Source: Nitrosomonas sp. Nm84 (GTDB lineage: Bacteria > Pseudomonadota > Gammaproteobacteria > Burkholderiales > Nitrosomonadaceae). Taken from it: DNA of 46,405 bases. The DNA is taken from the NCBI RefSeq assembly GCF_003201565.1, contig NZ_QJJP01000029.1, positions 1-46,405 on the forward strand. Reading direction: 5' to 3'. The number at the start of each line of letters is the position of its first letter. Position 1 is the first letter of the stretch. The notes under the pieces were generated by a model. The model had not been told where the DNA came from. It did no database searches and worked only from the letters and a program-made list of their open reading frames with translations. The position numbers were made by a program, and so were the translations under genes. Shown here one piece after another: positions 36,687 through 45,334 of the stretch.

Positions 36687-37646
36687 TTACAGCTTTTTGA
36701 TTTGATAACTTCCTCTTTTAAAACCTTGTACTTCAATGATTTGTTGGATTTGTCTGCCATGTGGTGCGCGCGTGATATGCACGACCATATCAACCGCCTC
36801 TGCGATCAAAGGCATGATCTCTTTAGGCGCTGAAGGATTACGTGAAATCAGGGATTCCAGACGGGTGAGTCCTGACATTGCATCATTGGCATGCAATGTA
36901 GCGGCACCCCCCTCATGCCCCGTGTTCCAGGCATCGAGCAAATCCAGGGCTTCTGCACCTCTCACCTCACCCACCAGAATGCGATCCGGACGCATGCGCA
37001 ATGTTGTTTTTAACAACTGCGTCATGTTGACATCGAGTGTGGTGTGATACTGGACGAAATTCTGGGCAGCGCATTGAATCTCGCCGGTATCCTCCAGGAT
37101 AAAGATGCGCTCATCCGGATCATTGAGAACCATTTCATTAATGATGGCGTTGATCAAGGTCGTTTTACCTGACCCGGTACCACCAATGACTAAAATGTTG
37201 CGGTGCTTGCGCACAGCCTCTTTAATGACATCACAGTGCCTTGGCGATAGCACGCCGGTTTCCACATACTGCTCAAGCGTAAAAATCCTGATGGCTTTTT
37301 TGCGGATGGCAAAAGTGGGCGCTGTAACAATGGGGGGTAATTGACCGGCAAAGCGTGAGTTATCGAGTGGAAACTCACCTTCAATAATTGGATTGAATCG
37401 ATTGATTTCCTTGCCGTGGAAACCCGCTACCGTTTTGATGACAGCTTCAACCTGGGCAGCCTGGATATTTCCGATATGTTGTATCTTTTGACCAAGCTTC
37501 TCCTGCCAAATCCGGCCATCGGCATTGACCATGATTTCAACCGTCTGAGGATCTTGCAGTGCAGACAGTATTTCCCGTGCATCGCGCTCCAGCTTGCTTT
37601 TAGCCCGATCTTTAACGGTTGTGATGTTAGGTGAGTGGTCGGACAT
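36687..37646 (-). CDS. trbB: TrbB/VirB11 traffic ATPase, 319 aa
   Basis: Hexameric ATPase at the channel base that switches between pilus building and DNA export. Walker A GGTGSGKTT lies near residues 155-163, and the Asp box and Walker B-like LVGEVRGAEALDLLDAWNTG follow. ATG 37646 (MSDHSPNITTV) is preferred; the frame runs on to ATG 37685 without a ribosome site. First gene of the trbB-to-trbN operon. Confidence 0.95.
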   Translation of the reverse strand: MSDHSPNITTVKDRAKSKLERDAREILSALQDPQTVEIMVNADGRIWQEKLGQKIQHIGNIQAAQVEAVIKTVAGFHGKEINRFNPIIEGEFPLDNSRFAGQLPPIVTAPTFAIRKKAIRIFTLEQYVETGVLSPRHCDVIKEAVRKHRNILVIGGTGSGKTTLINAIINEMVLNDPDERIFILEDTGEIQCAAQNFVQYHTTLDVNMTQLLKTTLRMRPDRILVGEVRGAEALDLLDAWNTGHEGGAATLHANDAMSGLTRLESLISRNPSAPKEIMPLIAEAVDMVVHITRAPHGRQIQQIIEVQGFKRGSYQIKKL

Positions 37647-37728
37647 TGTTATATCGGTGCAGCAATAAATAAATATTGCATACAACGATATAATAATAAT
37701 TAATACTATGCAATATATTTTTATTGTT

Positions 37729-38091
37729 TCATTTTATTTTCCTCATGATCTCGCGGTTTTCGCGATCCCATTGCGCGACCTGGAATGCCTGAAACTCACT
37801 CAATACAGCGCCCTTCCAGACAAATCCCTTAGCCAGATGTCCAGCACTGCCATCTGCTAATAAGGCTCGCTCTGCTGTACTCATATCCGAATTGTCGAAC
37901 AATAGCGGCAGCGGCGTATCCAGCGCCTTGGCAATCGCTTCTATGACTCTGAGCGATGGATTGGCTTTATCATTGGTCAGTTCAGTAATAAAAGAGATTG
38001 AAATACCCGCTTTTTCTGCCAGCTCAGCTTTTGTTATTTTCTTCTCGCGCAGAATTCTTAAAATGTTTGTTGTTAGAATTAAATTATACAT
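37729..38091 (-). CDS. trbA: TrbA-like XRE regulator of transfer, 120 aa
   Basis: Helix-turn-helix in residues about 8-60 (ILREKKITKAELAEKAGISI, then ANPSLRVIEAIAKALDTP). The C-terminal part ends in LSEFQAFQVAQWDRENREIM, resembling the tail shared by IncP KorA/TrbA-type proteins. It is 120 aa and lies just upstream of trbB on the same strand, exactly the RP4 trbA position. TrbA represses tra and trb promoters in RP4; the same is inferred. Confidence 0.8.
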   Translation of the reverse strand: MYNLILTTNILRILREKKITKAELAEKAGISISFITELTNDKANPSLRVIEAIAKALDTPLPLLFDNSDMSTAERALLADGSAGHLAKGFVWKGAVLSEFQAFQVAQWDRENREIMRKIK

Positions 38092-38519
38092 ATCGTAAAT
38101 TGCGGCTCCCTTAACCGTTAAGTATTTGTCTTTTGGTTTAATTCATAATCATTTTTAATATACATAATTGTATTAAGGTTATAATGCATGTTCATGGATA
38201 AAATATACAATTCCCCGGTCAAATAAATATTTATAACAGATAGAATATCGCCTGGTTGCGATGTTTTTGGCGTCTATGATTCTTAGCTGTGTTTCCAGGC
38301 TAGTTCATAACAAGATCAATGGTTTAACTTTGGAGGGTATTTTATCAAATGTTTATGTCTATTCCTTTTCTTGCTTTGAGCAAGTCATCTTTATCTGAAA
38401 AGATACATTCCCCATTCACTTAAATTGAGAAGAATTATAGTAATGAAATATTGCCCTTAATTTTCACAGAATTCTATAACTCAGGAAATTACTTCTAAAA
38501 CAAAGTAATAATTAAATCA
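38092..38519. promoter_or_regulatory. Divergent control region between trbA and the korB-like gene
   Basis: 428 bp, strongly A+T-rich. It should hold the trbA promoter and the korB-like promoter. A small plus-strand frame (38349-38423, 24 codons, MFMSIPFLALSK start) follows GGAGGG at 38334-38339 and could be a leader peptide, but the evidence is weak. No KorB-type palindrome of the RP4 type (TTTAGCCGCTAAA) is seen. Confidence 0.4.
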
Positions 38520-39584
38520 ATGACAAGTAAGAAAACTTTATCCGATGAGAGGAATAAAGCGCCTGATGTGTTGGGCGCGAGTCAGATTTCACTTGATTTA
38601 ATTATGGAAGATGCAGCTCAACCTAGAAAAACTTTTGATGCGGCTTCACTCGCAGAATTAACAGAAACGATTAAACTGCGAGGTGTAAAAACCCCTATAT
38701 CAGTGCGTCCCAATCCAGACAAACCCGGAACCTATATTATCAATCATGGCGCCAGAAGATATCGCGCCAGTAAAAATGCAGGACTTAGATCAATACCCGC
38801 CTATATTGATGCCGATTACAGTTTGGCGGATCAGGTAGTTGAAAACTTGCAACGGGATAATCTGACATCACGCGAAATCGTTGATTATATCGGGCGTGAG
38901 ATTGCTGCTGGTAAAACCCATGAACAAATAGGCAAATTCATTGGCAAATCGGCTTCCTATGTGTCATTACATGCAGCGGCCATGGATTTACCCGATCCTA
39001 TTGCCGAGCTGTTTAATTCCGGAAATTTGACAGATATAGCAGCCATATTTAATCTTAAAAAGATATTCAAAAACTATCCATTGGAACTGGTCGATTGGTT
39101 GAAATACAGCCGACCAGAAGACATTACCCGCACTAAAATACAGCAGTTTAGAAAATTCCTGGAATCAAAGGATGATGAAAAAGGAATTGTGGATGAATTA
39201 ACCCGCCAAGCCCCCTACCCCTCTACAGACAGTCTTGAGATCAAAGCAGAAAAGAAAGAACGCAGCCATAAATCCCCTGCCGATCAATTGCTGGTCTATA
39301 TTTATATACGTCTAAAGAAAAGAACGCATCAACCAAAAGACATCATGAGAAAACTATCTGATGCGCAAAAGACAATGATTATCGATGCGCTTAAAGTCTA
39401 CTTTATTGCCGGTCGAAAGTGTAAGGATCTTTTTCAATCTATCTTATATTCATTGAAAGACGGCGACTTTGATGGAACAGGTCGCGGTGCTTTTAACCTG
39501 ACCGCCTTCTTTTTTGGTGTAAACAAGAAAGAATTTGACTTGGAAATGATCATTCAAGAAGTCTATCTCAATTTATCCAAATGA
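38520..39584 (+). CDS. KorB/ParB-family DNA-binding protein, 354 aa
   Basis: N-terminal ParB/Srx domain (residues about 20-115) with AAQPRKTFDAASLAELTETI and YIINHGARRYRASKNAGL, then a helix-turn-helix TLK-type region (AAGKTHEQIGKFIGKSASYV, about 138-157). The C-terminal half is unusual, Lys-rich and without a clear KorB-C domain. In IncP plasmids KorB is both global repressor and centromere-binding partition protein. No IncC/ParA gene is directly adjacent; the nearest ParA is at 41523. The following gene overlaps by 4 bp. Confidence 0.85.
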   Translation: MTSKKTLSDERNKAPDVLGASQISLDLIMEDAAQPRKTFDAASLAELTETIKLRGVKTPISVRPNPDKPGTYIINHGARRYRASKNAGLRSIPAYIDADYSLADQVVENLQRDNLTSREIVDYIGREIAAGKTHEQIGKFIGKSASYVSLHAAAMDLPDPIAELFNSGNLTDIAAIFNLKKIFKNYPLELVDWLKYSRPEDITRTKIQQFRKFLESKDDEKGIVDELTRQAPYPSTDSLEIKAEKKERSHKSPADQLLVYIYIRLKKRTHQPKDIMRKLSDAQKTMIIDALKVYFIAGRKCKDLFQSILYSLKDGDFDGTGRGAFNLTAFFFGVNKKEFDLEMIIQEVYLNLSK

Positions 39585-39946
39585 AACAACGTCTCTTAGT
39601 CATGAACGGGCAGAAAATCCTTCAGAATTTTAATGAAAATGAATGGAAAACTACCGGATTAATTAAGAAAGCTGAGGAAGGTATCAAGCCAGGTATCTAT
39701 AATATTTATTTGGCAAAAAAAGCTGAAACGGAAAATAAAGCCTATGAAGGTTTAATTCTCTTTATCAACAAGCAAGAAGGTGTTGTTTATCAACAAGTAA
39801 GAAAAGACTTTATAGCGCACAAACTGGAATCCTTTAGCTCTCCCCCACCCATTGGTAAGAATGTTTCTATTCAGTACGACAATCATGAGAAATTGAATCT
39901 GATTAAAGTAGATGCTGTTAGCAATAAAAAAATGCACAAAATATAA
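39581..39946 (+). CDS. Small KfrB-domain-like protein, 121 aa
   Basis: Unnamed small protein coupled by a 4-bp overlap to the KorB-like gene. The segment GLILFINKQEGVVYQQVRKD followed by IGKNVSIQYDNHEK resembles the KfrB-domain pattern (a strand, Q-V near the middle, then GxxVxIxY). Kfr proteins of IncP plasmids support stable inheritance. The similarity is by eye; function is uncertain. Confidence 0.6.
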   Translation: MKQRLLVMNGQKILQNFNENEWKTTGLIKKAEEGIKPGIYNIYLAKKAETENKAYEGLILFINKQEGVVYQQVRKDFIAHKLESFSSPPPIGKNVSIQYDNHEKLNLIKVDAVSNKKMHKI

Positions 39947-40604
39947 TCATAAAAGAAAAACTATTCTATAGTTTTTTTGTATGTTGATTAACAGCCAGGT
40001 ATGTTGGTATGGCATATGCTACTGGCTATGGCGTATAACTTAAAAAGGGTGCTCAGACTCTAAACCGCCCAGTCATCGCGCAAACATAGGGATATGGACC
40101 TCCTTTCCCGAAAATAACCGGCTTAAAGTAGTTGTTCCCAATTCATTTATAGAAAAAAGGGCCAAAATTTCCGATCGCCTACAAATGAAATCCTGAAATT
40201 AAAATAAGAGATTTAAGCGATTTTGCAAAGCTGTCTATATGTCTGATATTGCTAGAGTGTTAAAACTTTCTGGCAGTTCTGCGCTTGAAAGACCCAACTT
40301 ACTGAGCGAAATTAAAGCTGCTCAGCACTCGGACTCGGGAAAAGCTGGTTTTATCCTTCAAATAATTGAATAAAATTCGGTGGTTGGTATTCAAGTAAAG
40401 CTTCTACGCAGCTTAACTCCCATGTTGATCTTAGTGCTAGATAATGGATATCGAGATTAAATAATATTATGTTATTATAATTGCATAATATCATAACTTC
40501 ATAATATTATGATATCCCTTTTGCAAAACGAAACTAGAAATGAATATCTCAATTAAATTAAGGTCAGACCTGCTGAACTAAACCTCGGGCGGCGGTTGCT
40601 TCTT
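39947..40604. other. 658-bp region without a clear gene
   Basis: Starts with a copy of the 20-bp repeat TTTTTGTATGTTGATTAACA (39974-39993; second copy 42709-42728). A 44-codon plus-strand frame (40239-40373, begins MSDIARVLKLSGSSALERP) has protein-like composition but no ribosome site; it may be a gene fragment. From 40455 an AT-rich cluster with repeated CATAATAT-type palindromes begins (see separate entry). Confidence 0.4.
40455..40520. repeat. AT-rich palindromic cluster 1 (centromere candidate)
   Basis: Contains several overlapping short palindromes and repeats of the type ATAATATTATG, CATAATATCAT and CATAATATTATGATATC. Similar motifs recur at 41340-41500 and 42490-42535 around the parA-like operon, suggesting binding sites for the partition proteins. 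Confidence 0.45.
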
Positions 40605-41003
40605 TTACAAGTACGATGCATCAATCAAATGAAAATGTTCAACCCATGGATTGAAATCTCGATCAGAAAAAAGTAGAGCTGCTTTATTTTCTATGCAGTA
40701 TGTGGCAATGAGACAATCGATAGTTTTTCTAATAGTAATGCCACGCTTTCTTAACATACGATAGTATTCAGCAGATTTTATCGCCAATTCTACAGAGCAA
40801 AGAGGCTTTAACTCAAGCTCTATCAACAGGGATTGGGCAACTTGGTAATCATCATCATTTCTGAATCCTTGCAACAGTTCCGCGAGGATCAGGTCCCCTA
40901 CTCCGATAACCGAACTTATCAGAAAAAAATCTAATCTCTCTGTTTGCTCAGTGACTTTACCGTTAAAAAAATCGATCCAAACGCTGGTATCGACAATTAT
41001 CAT
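40605..41003 (-). CDS. vapC: VapC-type PIN ribonuclease toxin, 132 aa
   Basis: PIN domain with the acidic active-site set: Asp5 (MIIVDTSVWIDFF), Glu in LAELLQGF near residue 42, Asp in TIDCLIATYCIE near residue 97, and Asp in FSDRDFNPW near residue 116. Such toxins cut tRNA or rRNA. It is intact and overlaps the vapB stop by 4 bp. Confidence 0.92.
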   Translation of the reverse strand: MIIVDTSVWIDFFNGKVTEQTERLDFFLISSVIGVGDLILAELLQGFRNDDDYQVAQSLLIELELKPLCSVELAIKSAEYYRMLRKRGITIRKTIDCLIATYCIENKAALLFSDRDFNPWVEHFHLIDASYL

Positions 41004-41194
41004 CTATCAGTTCTCATATCATTGAGATCTCCATCCCATGCTAATTTCCCCCGATAACACCTGATCCTTTCCTGCTTCTTAATCCTTAGTAAGGTTAACA
41101 AACCGAGTTCAACCGCTTCTTTTTTTGTCTTTGCCCCTGTTAATTTAATTACTTCATCCATCAACTTATCATCAATGACAATATTCGTTCTCAT
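41000..41194 (-). CDS. vapB: VapB-type antitoxin, 64 aa
   Basis: MRTNIVIDDKLMDEVIKLTG followed by TKKEAVELGLLTLLRIKKQE is the short ribbon-helix-helix VapB pattern. The C-terminal RGKLAWDGDLNDMR segment inserts into the toxin active site in related pairs. It neutralises the adjacent VapC and represses the operon. Confidence 0.9.
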   Translation of the reverse strand: MRTNIVIDDKLMDEVIKLTGAKTKKEAVELGLLTLLRIKKQERIRCYRGKLAWDGDLNDMRTDR

Positions 41195-41522
41195 GTAATC
41201 CTTATTGTGTATATTTTTAATGAATTATACACAAAGAATATTTCCTATTCATAGTTCATTGACTCCTGGCTCGAAGAATTTGGTAGTTCTTTCATGTTCT
41301 GTCTTTGATGCTTTTTAGTACTAATAATCCTGAATAAAGAATATCATCTTATTTAGATATTATAATATCATGATATTCTGATATTCTGATATTTTGATAT
41401 TTTATTATTACAATATTATACTATATTTCTATGACATTATAATACTAAAAAATTATAAAATTACTATAGTATGCTTCTATGATATATTAATATTTTGCTA
41501 TTATAATATTTGATTTATAGAT
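41195..41522. repeat. AT-rich cluster 2 with four tandem 8-bp repeats (par site candidate)
   Basis: Holds a perfect 14-bp palindrome AATATCATGATATT (41364-41377) and four tandem copies of TGATATTC/T (41371-41378, 41379-41386, 41387-41394, 41395-41402), followed by more ATTATAATATT-type repeats up to the parA start. This is the leader of the partition operon, and such iterated sites usually serve as centromere and operator for a ribbon-helix-helix partner. The divergent vapB promoter lies at the left edge. Confidence 0.6.
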
Positions 41523-42155
41523 ATGAGAATCTGGACTATTACTAATCAGAAAGGCGGCGCTGGTAAAACCGTTCTTGCAACTAATCTAGCGGTCGAAGGT
41601 AGCAACAGGGGCCTTAAAACACTTTTAATTGATCTCGATCCGCAACAGTCTGCAACTAAATGGTGGGAGGCCCGAGAAGCTGAAGAACCACTTTTAATTA
41701 AATGTCTCTATAACCAGGTTATCGAGAATTTAGAAGCTGCAAAGAAACAAGGATTTGAATTGATCATTATAGATACTGCGGGTAGAGAAGGGCTTATCCA
41801 CACCGAAGCAATCGATAAAGCAAGTTTTGCGATCATTCCGTGCCAGCCATCACTTGATGATTGTAGAAGTGCATTACCTACAGTTGAAATTATAAAAAAT
41901 TCTAAAATTCCATTTTCCTTTGTTATTACTCGTTGCCCAGCTAGTGGTGAAGATTTACAGGAAGCCAAAAACAGTCTTTCAGCAATTGGGCTTGTTTGCA
42001 ACACGCCAACTTATGAACGTAAATGCTATAAACGTGCTTATGCTGATAATTTAAGCGTCAAGGAATATGACTCAAACGATAAAGGGGCAGGGGAGATAGC
42101 TGCGATTTTTGAATATATATATAACAAAGAAGATCGGTTAGGAAAACAGATTTAA
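41523..42155 (+). CDS. parA: ParA-family partition ATPase, 210 aa
   Basis: Deviant Walker A KGGAGKT at residues 10-16, then LLIDLDPQQSATKWWEAREA and FELIIIDTAGREG (Walker B region near residue 77). The small size without an N-terminal DNA-binding domain is the type Ib ParA form, which pairs with a small ribbon-helix-helix partner, here the next gene. It drives plasmid segregation. Confidence 0.93.
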   Translation: MRIWTITNQKGGAGKTVLATNLAVEGSNRGLKTLLIDLDPQQSATKWWEAREAEEPLLIKCLYNQVIENLEAAKKQGFELIIIDTAGREGLIHTEAIDKASFAIIPCQPSLDDCRSALPTVEIIKNSKIPFSFVITRCPASGEDLQEAKNSLSAIGLVCNTPTYERKCYKRAYADNLSVKEYDSNDKGAGEIAAIFEYIYNKEDRLGKQI

Positions 42156-42174
42156 CTGACAAGAGGAACAATGT

Positions 42175-42495
42175 ATGAGTAAAAGAAAAGCTTCTTTAGG
42201 ACTTACGACAATTATCGATGATAACATTGAACATCCCCAGGAGTTAAACCCGGCGCCGGTAGCCGCTACCAATGAAACTGTGAAATCCAAACCCAGTATC
42301 AAGAAGAAACAATCGATACCGATTTATGTCGACCCTCTTCTTCATGACGCGTTACATGTACTAGTCTTCTCTGAAAGACACAAGAAAACATCTTTTCAGT
42401 CTTTATTTATTGAAGCGCTAGATCTACTTCTCAAGCAGCGCGGATTGCCATCTGTGGATGAAATAACACGTGGTGAAAAAGTTATAAATTTATAA
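42175..42495 (+). CDS. Small ParB/ParG-like partition partner, 106 aa
   Basis: A flexible N-terminal 55 residues is followed by a ribbon-helix-helix-like domain: KKKQSIPIYVDPLLHDALHV, then KTSFQSLFIEALDLLLKQRG. Such proteins bind the AT-rich iterons and stimulate ParA. It follows parA by 19 bp with AGAGGA as ribosome site. Assigned from position and fold pattern. Confidence 0.78.
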   Translation: MSKRKASLGLTTIIDDNIEHPQELNPAPVAATNETVKSKPSIKKKQSIPIYVDPLLHDALHVLVFSERHKKTSFQSLFIEALDLLLKQRGLPSVDEITRGEKVINL

Positions 42496-42730
42496 TATCT
42501 TGATATTAAGATATCGTAATATTATACTATTCGGGCAGCACTCAAATAGTCAGCCATAAAGATCATGTCCCATCTTCCGAAACAGCAGAGTTTAGCGAAC
42601 CATTCCGATATAAGTCAGTTATCATTCCAGAATTCTCCGACTAAATGCCGGATTTTCTCATCCTTAGAGGAAAATTTTTCAATGGTGATTTCACCCTCTC
42701 CCTGGTAATTTTTGTATGTTGATTAACATG
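42496..42730. other. Intergenic region after the partition operon
   Basis: AT-rich cluster 3 (about 42490-42535: AATATCTTGATATT and AAGATATCGTAATATT) closes the partition locus. Further right the second copy of the 20-bp repeat TTTTTGTATGTTGATTAACA ends at 42728. No gene seen. Confidence 0.4.
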
Positions 42731-42760
42731 AAAACCCCGCCATTTTTTCAAGCGGCGGGG
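42731..42760 (-). terminator. Rho-independent terminator candidate
   Basis: GGCGGGG and CCCCGCC pair over 7 bp with a 12-nt loop, followed by TTTT on the minus strand. It is downstream of the PIN toxin gene at 42861. Confidence 0.65.
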
Positions 42761-42800
42761 GGTGTATCACCGTTTGCAGTCATCGGCATCCCTGCCTGTA
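42731..42800 (-). ncRNA. Conserved block plus terminator, copy 2 (putative small RNA 3' end or repeat)
   Basis: On the minus strand, positions 42800-42761 carry the same block as 14786-14824 (AGGGATGCCGATGACTGCAA within it), then the hairpin CCCCGCC/GGCGGGG (42735-42760) and TTTT. The hairpin differs from copy 1, while the block is almost unchanged. It could end transcripts of the PIN/AbrB operon located just upstream on this strand. On the plus strand the same bases contain a 26-codon frame (42728-42808) that I do not regard as a gene. Confidence 0.4.
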
Positions 42801-42860
42801 CTGCATGATTACTATAACGTAATTTAGAGAAACATGTGAACCGAATAAATATGCGACTTC

Positions 42861-43265
42861 CTATGACGGCGAAATGACACGTATTGTGGGGAAATAAGTT
42901 CGATAACGACCATTATCACGAGTAAGGATGCACCATCCTCTCACTGCCGCATGTGCGCCAATATAAAAGTCTGGAAGCGGTGCATGTTTAACACCACCAG
43001 ATTTACGGTATTTCAGGAAACATTTTCCTGCTAAAAATGCTGCTTCATAAGGCAAGTTTTCTCGATGAATATAATCATTCGGTATTGCTTGCTCCAATTC
43101 TTCAATGCGCTCAAAGCTTATAGAGATTTCTGAATAAATAATGGGGTTTATATAAAGTAGTTCTCGCTCGGCCAAATCTGCGAGCATCTCTGATGACCAT
43201 TCAAACCATTTAGGATCCTTGGTAAAGATATCCAGAATAACATTACTATCAACTAAAACAGGCAT
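42861..43265 (-). CDS. PIN-domain ribonuclease toxin, 134 aa
   Basis: PIN nuclease with Asp6 (MPVLVDSNVILDIFTKDP), Glu in IIYSEISISF near residue 46, LPDFYIGAHA near residue 97, and LTRDNGRYRTYFP near residue 115. It is paired with an AbrB-type antitoxin, and the genes overlap by 1 bp. It differs from the VapC at 40605 in sequence and in antitoxin type, so the two systems are independent. Confidence 0.9.
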   Translation of the reverse strand: MPVLVDSNVILDIFTKDPKWFEWSSEMLADLAERELLYINPIIYSEISISFERIEELEQAIPNDYIHRENLPYEAAFLAGKCFLKYRKSGGVKHAPLPDFYIGAHAAVRGWCILTRDNGRYRTYFPTIRVISPS

Positions 43266-43489
43266 TATTCACCACGCGTTAATTTCATAATTTCGTCGGT
43301 ACTCATAGAAACAGTACTTTTTCCGGACATCGTTTCTACCATTCTTTTACCTCGAACAATTTGTTTTGCTTTCTTGATATGTAATTCATCCCCAATACAT
43401 TCAAACTCAACATGCGTATGAGGCAATAAACCTAATGCTTCTCTATATTTCTTGGGTATGGTGATTTGACCTTTTGATGTAATGAGCAT
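43265..43489 (-). CDS. AbrB/MazE-type antitoxin, 74 aa
   Basis: SpoVT/AbrB swapped-hairpin domain at the N-terminus: MLITSKGQITIPKKYREALG, a near-textbook motif, followed by HVEFECIGDELHIKKAKQIV. The C-terminal tail (MSTDEIMKLTRGE) would bind the PIN partner. The operon is autoregulated in the usual model. Confidence 0.92.
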   Translation of the reverse strand: MLITSKGQITIPKKYREALGLLPHTHVEFECIGDELHIKKAKQIVRGKRMVETMSGKSTVSMSTDEIMKLTRGE

Positions 43490-43714
43490 AATTTAAATTC
43501 CTTAAAAGTAAGAATATTACCAGTATTACGCTTACTTTAAATATATACATACAAATCGAAAGAAGTAATCCGTGTATACATGGGAAAAGAGGGGAGGGGA
43601 TTTAGAACAATATCAGTAGCATACTGTTTTTAGTAGCATAATTATCCACTAACAGTCTTTATACTTCAGAGCAATAACTATGCAATTTTAATATTTAATG
43701 TTATATATGCGCAG
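43490..43714. other. Divergent promoter region
   Basis: 225 bp between the AbrB/PIN operon (minus) and the ATPase gene (plus). AT-rich, with promoters for both expected; none could be singled out. Confidence 0.35.
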
Positions 43715-44908
43715 ATGATAAAACGGCATCTTGAAGATAAAATTCGTTCTGCTCTGGCAACCAATTCGTCTGTGGCTCTTATGGGGCCACGTCAAGTAGG
43801 AAAAACAACACTTGCGATTAATATTGCGGATACTATTCCATCTGTTTATCTTGATCTTGAAAACCGAATTGATCTTCAGAAAGCTCAGGACATTGAAGCT
43901 TTTCACAAAGAAAACAGCGATAAACTGATTATTTTAGACGAAGTACAACGATTACCGGATATTTTTGCGCCGATCCGTGGACTAATTGATCAACAACGAA
44001 GAAAAGGAAAGAGGGTAGGACAGTTCCTGTTTTTAGGATCAGCTTCAATTGATCTGCTAAAACAATCCAGCGAAACTTTGGCCGGGCGTATTTCTTATAT
44101 CGAAATGTTTCCGGTTAATGTCCTGGAATATACAAAAAGTGCTCAACATTCCGAAGCCGTAAATGATCTCTGGTTAAAGGGAGGTTTTCCTGACAGTCTG
44201 TTGGCCAATAATGACGAAACCAGCTTGAACTGGCGCTATGATTTCATCAGAACCTACCTTGAACGGGATATTCCGCAATTGGGACCAAGAATTCCTGCAG
44301 AAACGTTAGGAAGATTCTGGACGATGCTGGCGCATAGCCAGGGAACAAATATTAATACCTCAAAGCTTGCATCCAATATCGAAGTCTCAAGCGTAACAGT
44401 AGCTCGTTATATTGATCTTCTGGTTGATCTACTTCTAATCCGTAAAATACAACCTTATACGGCCAATATTAAAAAGCGCCTTGTCAAATCGCCAAGAATC
44501 TATGTGCGTGATAGTGGCATCACTCATGCACTGCTGAATATCGGTTCTTATAATGATCTACTAGGTCATCCGGTCGTCGGAAAAAGCTGGGAAGGGTTTG
44601 TTATAGAAAATATAGCATCTGTTTTACCTCCTCGCGTAAGGTCATATTACTATCGAACGGCAGGCGGGGCTGAGATTGATCTTGTCCTGGAATTTGGTGT
44701 TAATGAAAGATGGGCAATAGAAATTAAAAAAGGCACATCTCTTAGCTTAGGACGTGGATTTCATGAGGCTTGCGAAGATATTAAGCCGCAAAAAAAGTTT
44801 GTCATTTATGCTGGAAAGGACAGATTTCCACTACCGCATGATATTACGGCCATAGCCCTATATGATTTTATGGATATTCTAAAAGAAAAAAAGAACAATG
44901 AAATTTGA
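43715..44908 (+). CDS. AAA ATPase with C-terminal DUF4143, 397 aa
   Basis: Walker A GPRQVGKTT at residues 24-32, Walker B LIILDEVQRLPDIF near residues 71-84, and the sensor LFLGSASIDLL near residue 111. The C-terminal DUF4143 nuclease-like part includes GKSWEGFVIENI and YYRTAGGAEIDLVLEF (residues about 285-330), where D and E could form a PD-(D/E)xK-type site with EIKKG. Family function is unknown; members occur singly in chromosomes and plasmids. No ribosome site is obvious before ATG. Confidence 0.88.
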   Translation: MIKRHLEDKIRSALATNSSVALMGPRQVGKTTLAINIADTIPSVYLDLENRIDLQKAQDIEAFHKENSDKLIILDEVQRLPDIFAPIRGLIDQQRRKGKRVGQFLFLGSASIDLLKQSSETLAGRISYIEMFPVNVLEYTKSAQHSEAVNDLWLKGGFPDSLLANNDETSLNWRYDFIRTYLERDIPQLGPRIPAETLGRFWTMLAHSQGTNINTSKLASNIEVSSVTVARYIDLLVDLLLIRKIQPYTANIKKRLVKSPRIYVRDSGITHALLNIGSYNDLLGHPVVGKSWEGFVIENIASVLPPRVRSYYYRTAGGAEIDLVLEFGVNERWAIEIKKGTSLSLGRGFHEACEDIKPQKKFVIYAGKDRFPLPHDITAIALYDFMDILKEKKNNEI

Positions 44909-45107
44909 CCACCCCTATGTTTCTGGAGCAGAGACAATGTTGTCTCAAACTCTTTATAGGGATGCCGTAAAGATTCCCGCGCGGCGCAAAGCACTGCCGA
45001 TATCTCTGCGTTACACAGAATCAAGGGCTTCTATTCTCACAAATAGCTTTTTAAACTATATTCTTAATCCACTACTATGACATGAGTCTCAGTAAGGAGT
45101 AAGAAGT

Positions 45108-45299
45108 ATGGTGCAACTGAACCGCATCACCCAGCAACCCAATGTAATGGGCGGCAAGGCATGTATTCGTGGAATGCGTGTTACTGTCGGCATGATCGTA
45201 GGACAAATCGGAGCGGGACATAGCTTCGAAGAAATACTCGCCGACTATCCCTACCTTGAGCGCGAAGACATTATGCAAGCGCTCCGTTATGCTGCATGA
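45108..45299 (+). CDS. DUF433 antitoxin, 63 aa
   Basis: NRITQQPNVMGGKACIRGMR followed by TVGMIVGQIGAGHSFEEIL and YPYLEREDIMQALRYAA is the compact DUF433 pattern, a helix-turn-helix protein. It pairs with DUF5615 proteins in a known class of PIN-like toxin-antitoxin modules. AAGGAG precedes the ATG by a good distance. Confidence 0.88.
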   Translation: MVQLNRITQQPNVMGGKACIRGMRVTVGMIVGQIGAGHSFEEILADYPYLEREDIMQALRYAA

Positions 45300-45334
45300 C
45301 GAGCTGAAGAGCGCGAGGTCATATTGGTTTCCAC

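Noticed and set aside
42728..42808. 26-codon plus-strand micro-ORF over the conserved block
   Set aside because: Its start lies in the 20-bp repeat and its body is the terminator stem and block; copy 1 does not keep the same start or frame, so conservation is better explained at the DNA or RNA level.
44898..45080. 60-codon frame after the DUF4143 ATPase
   Set aside because: Overlaps the ATPase end, has no ribosome site and no recognisable pattern.
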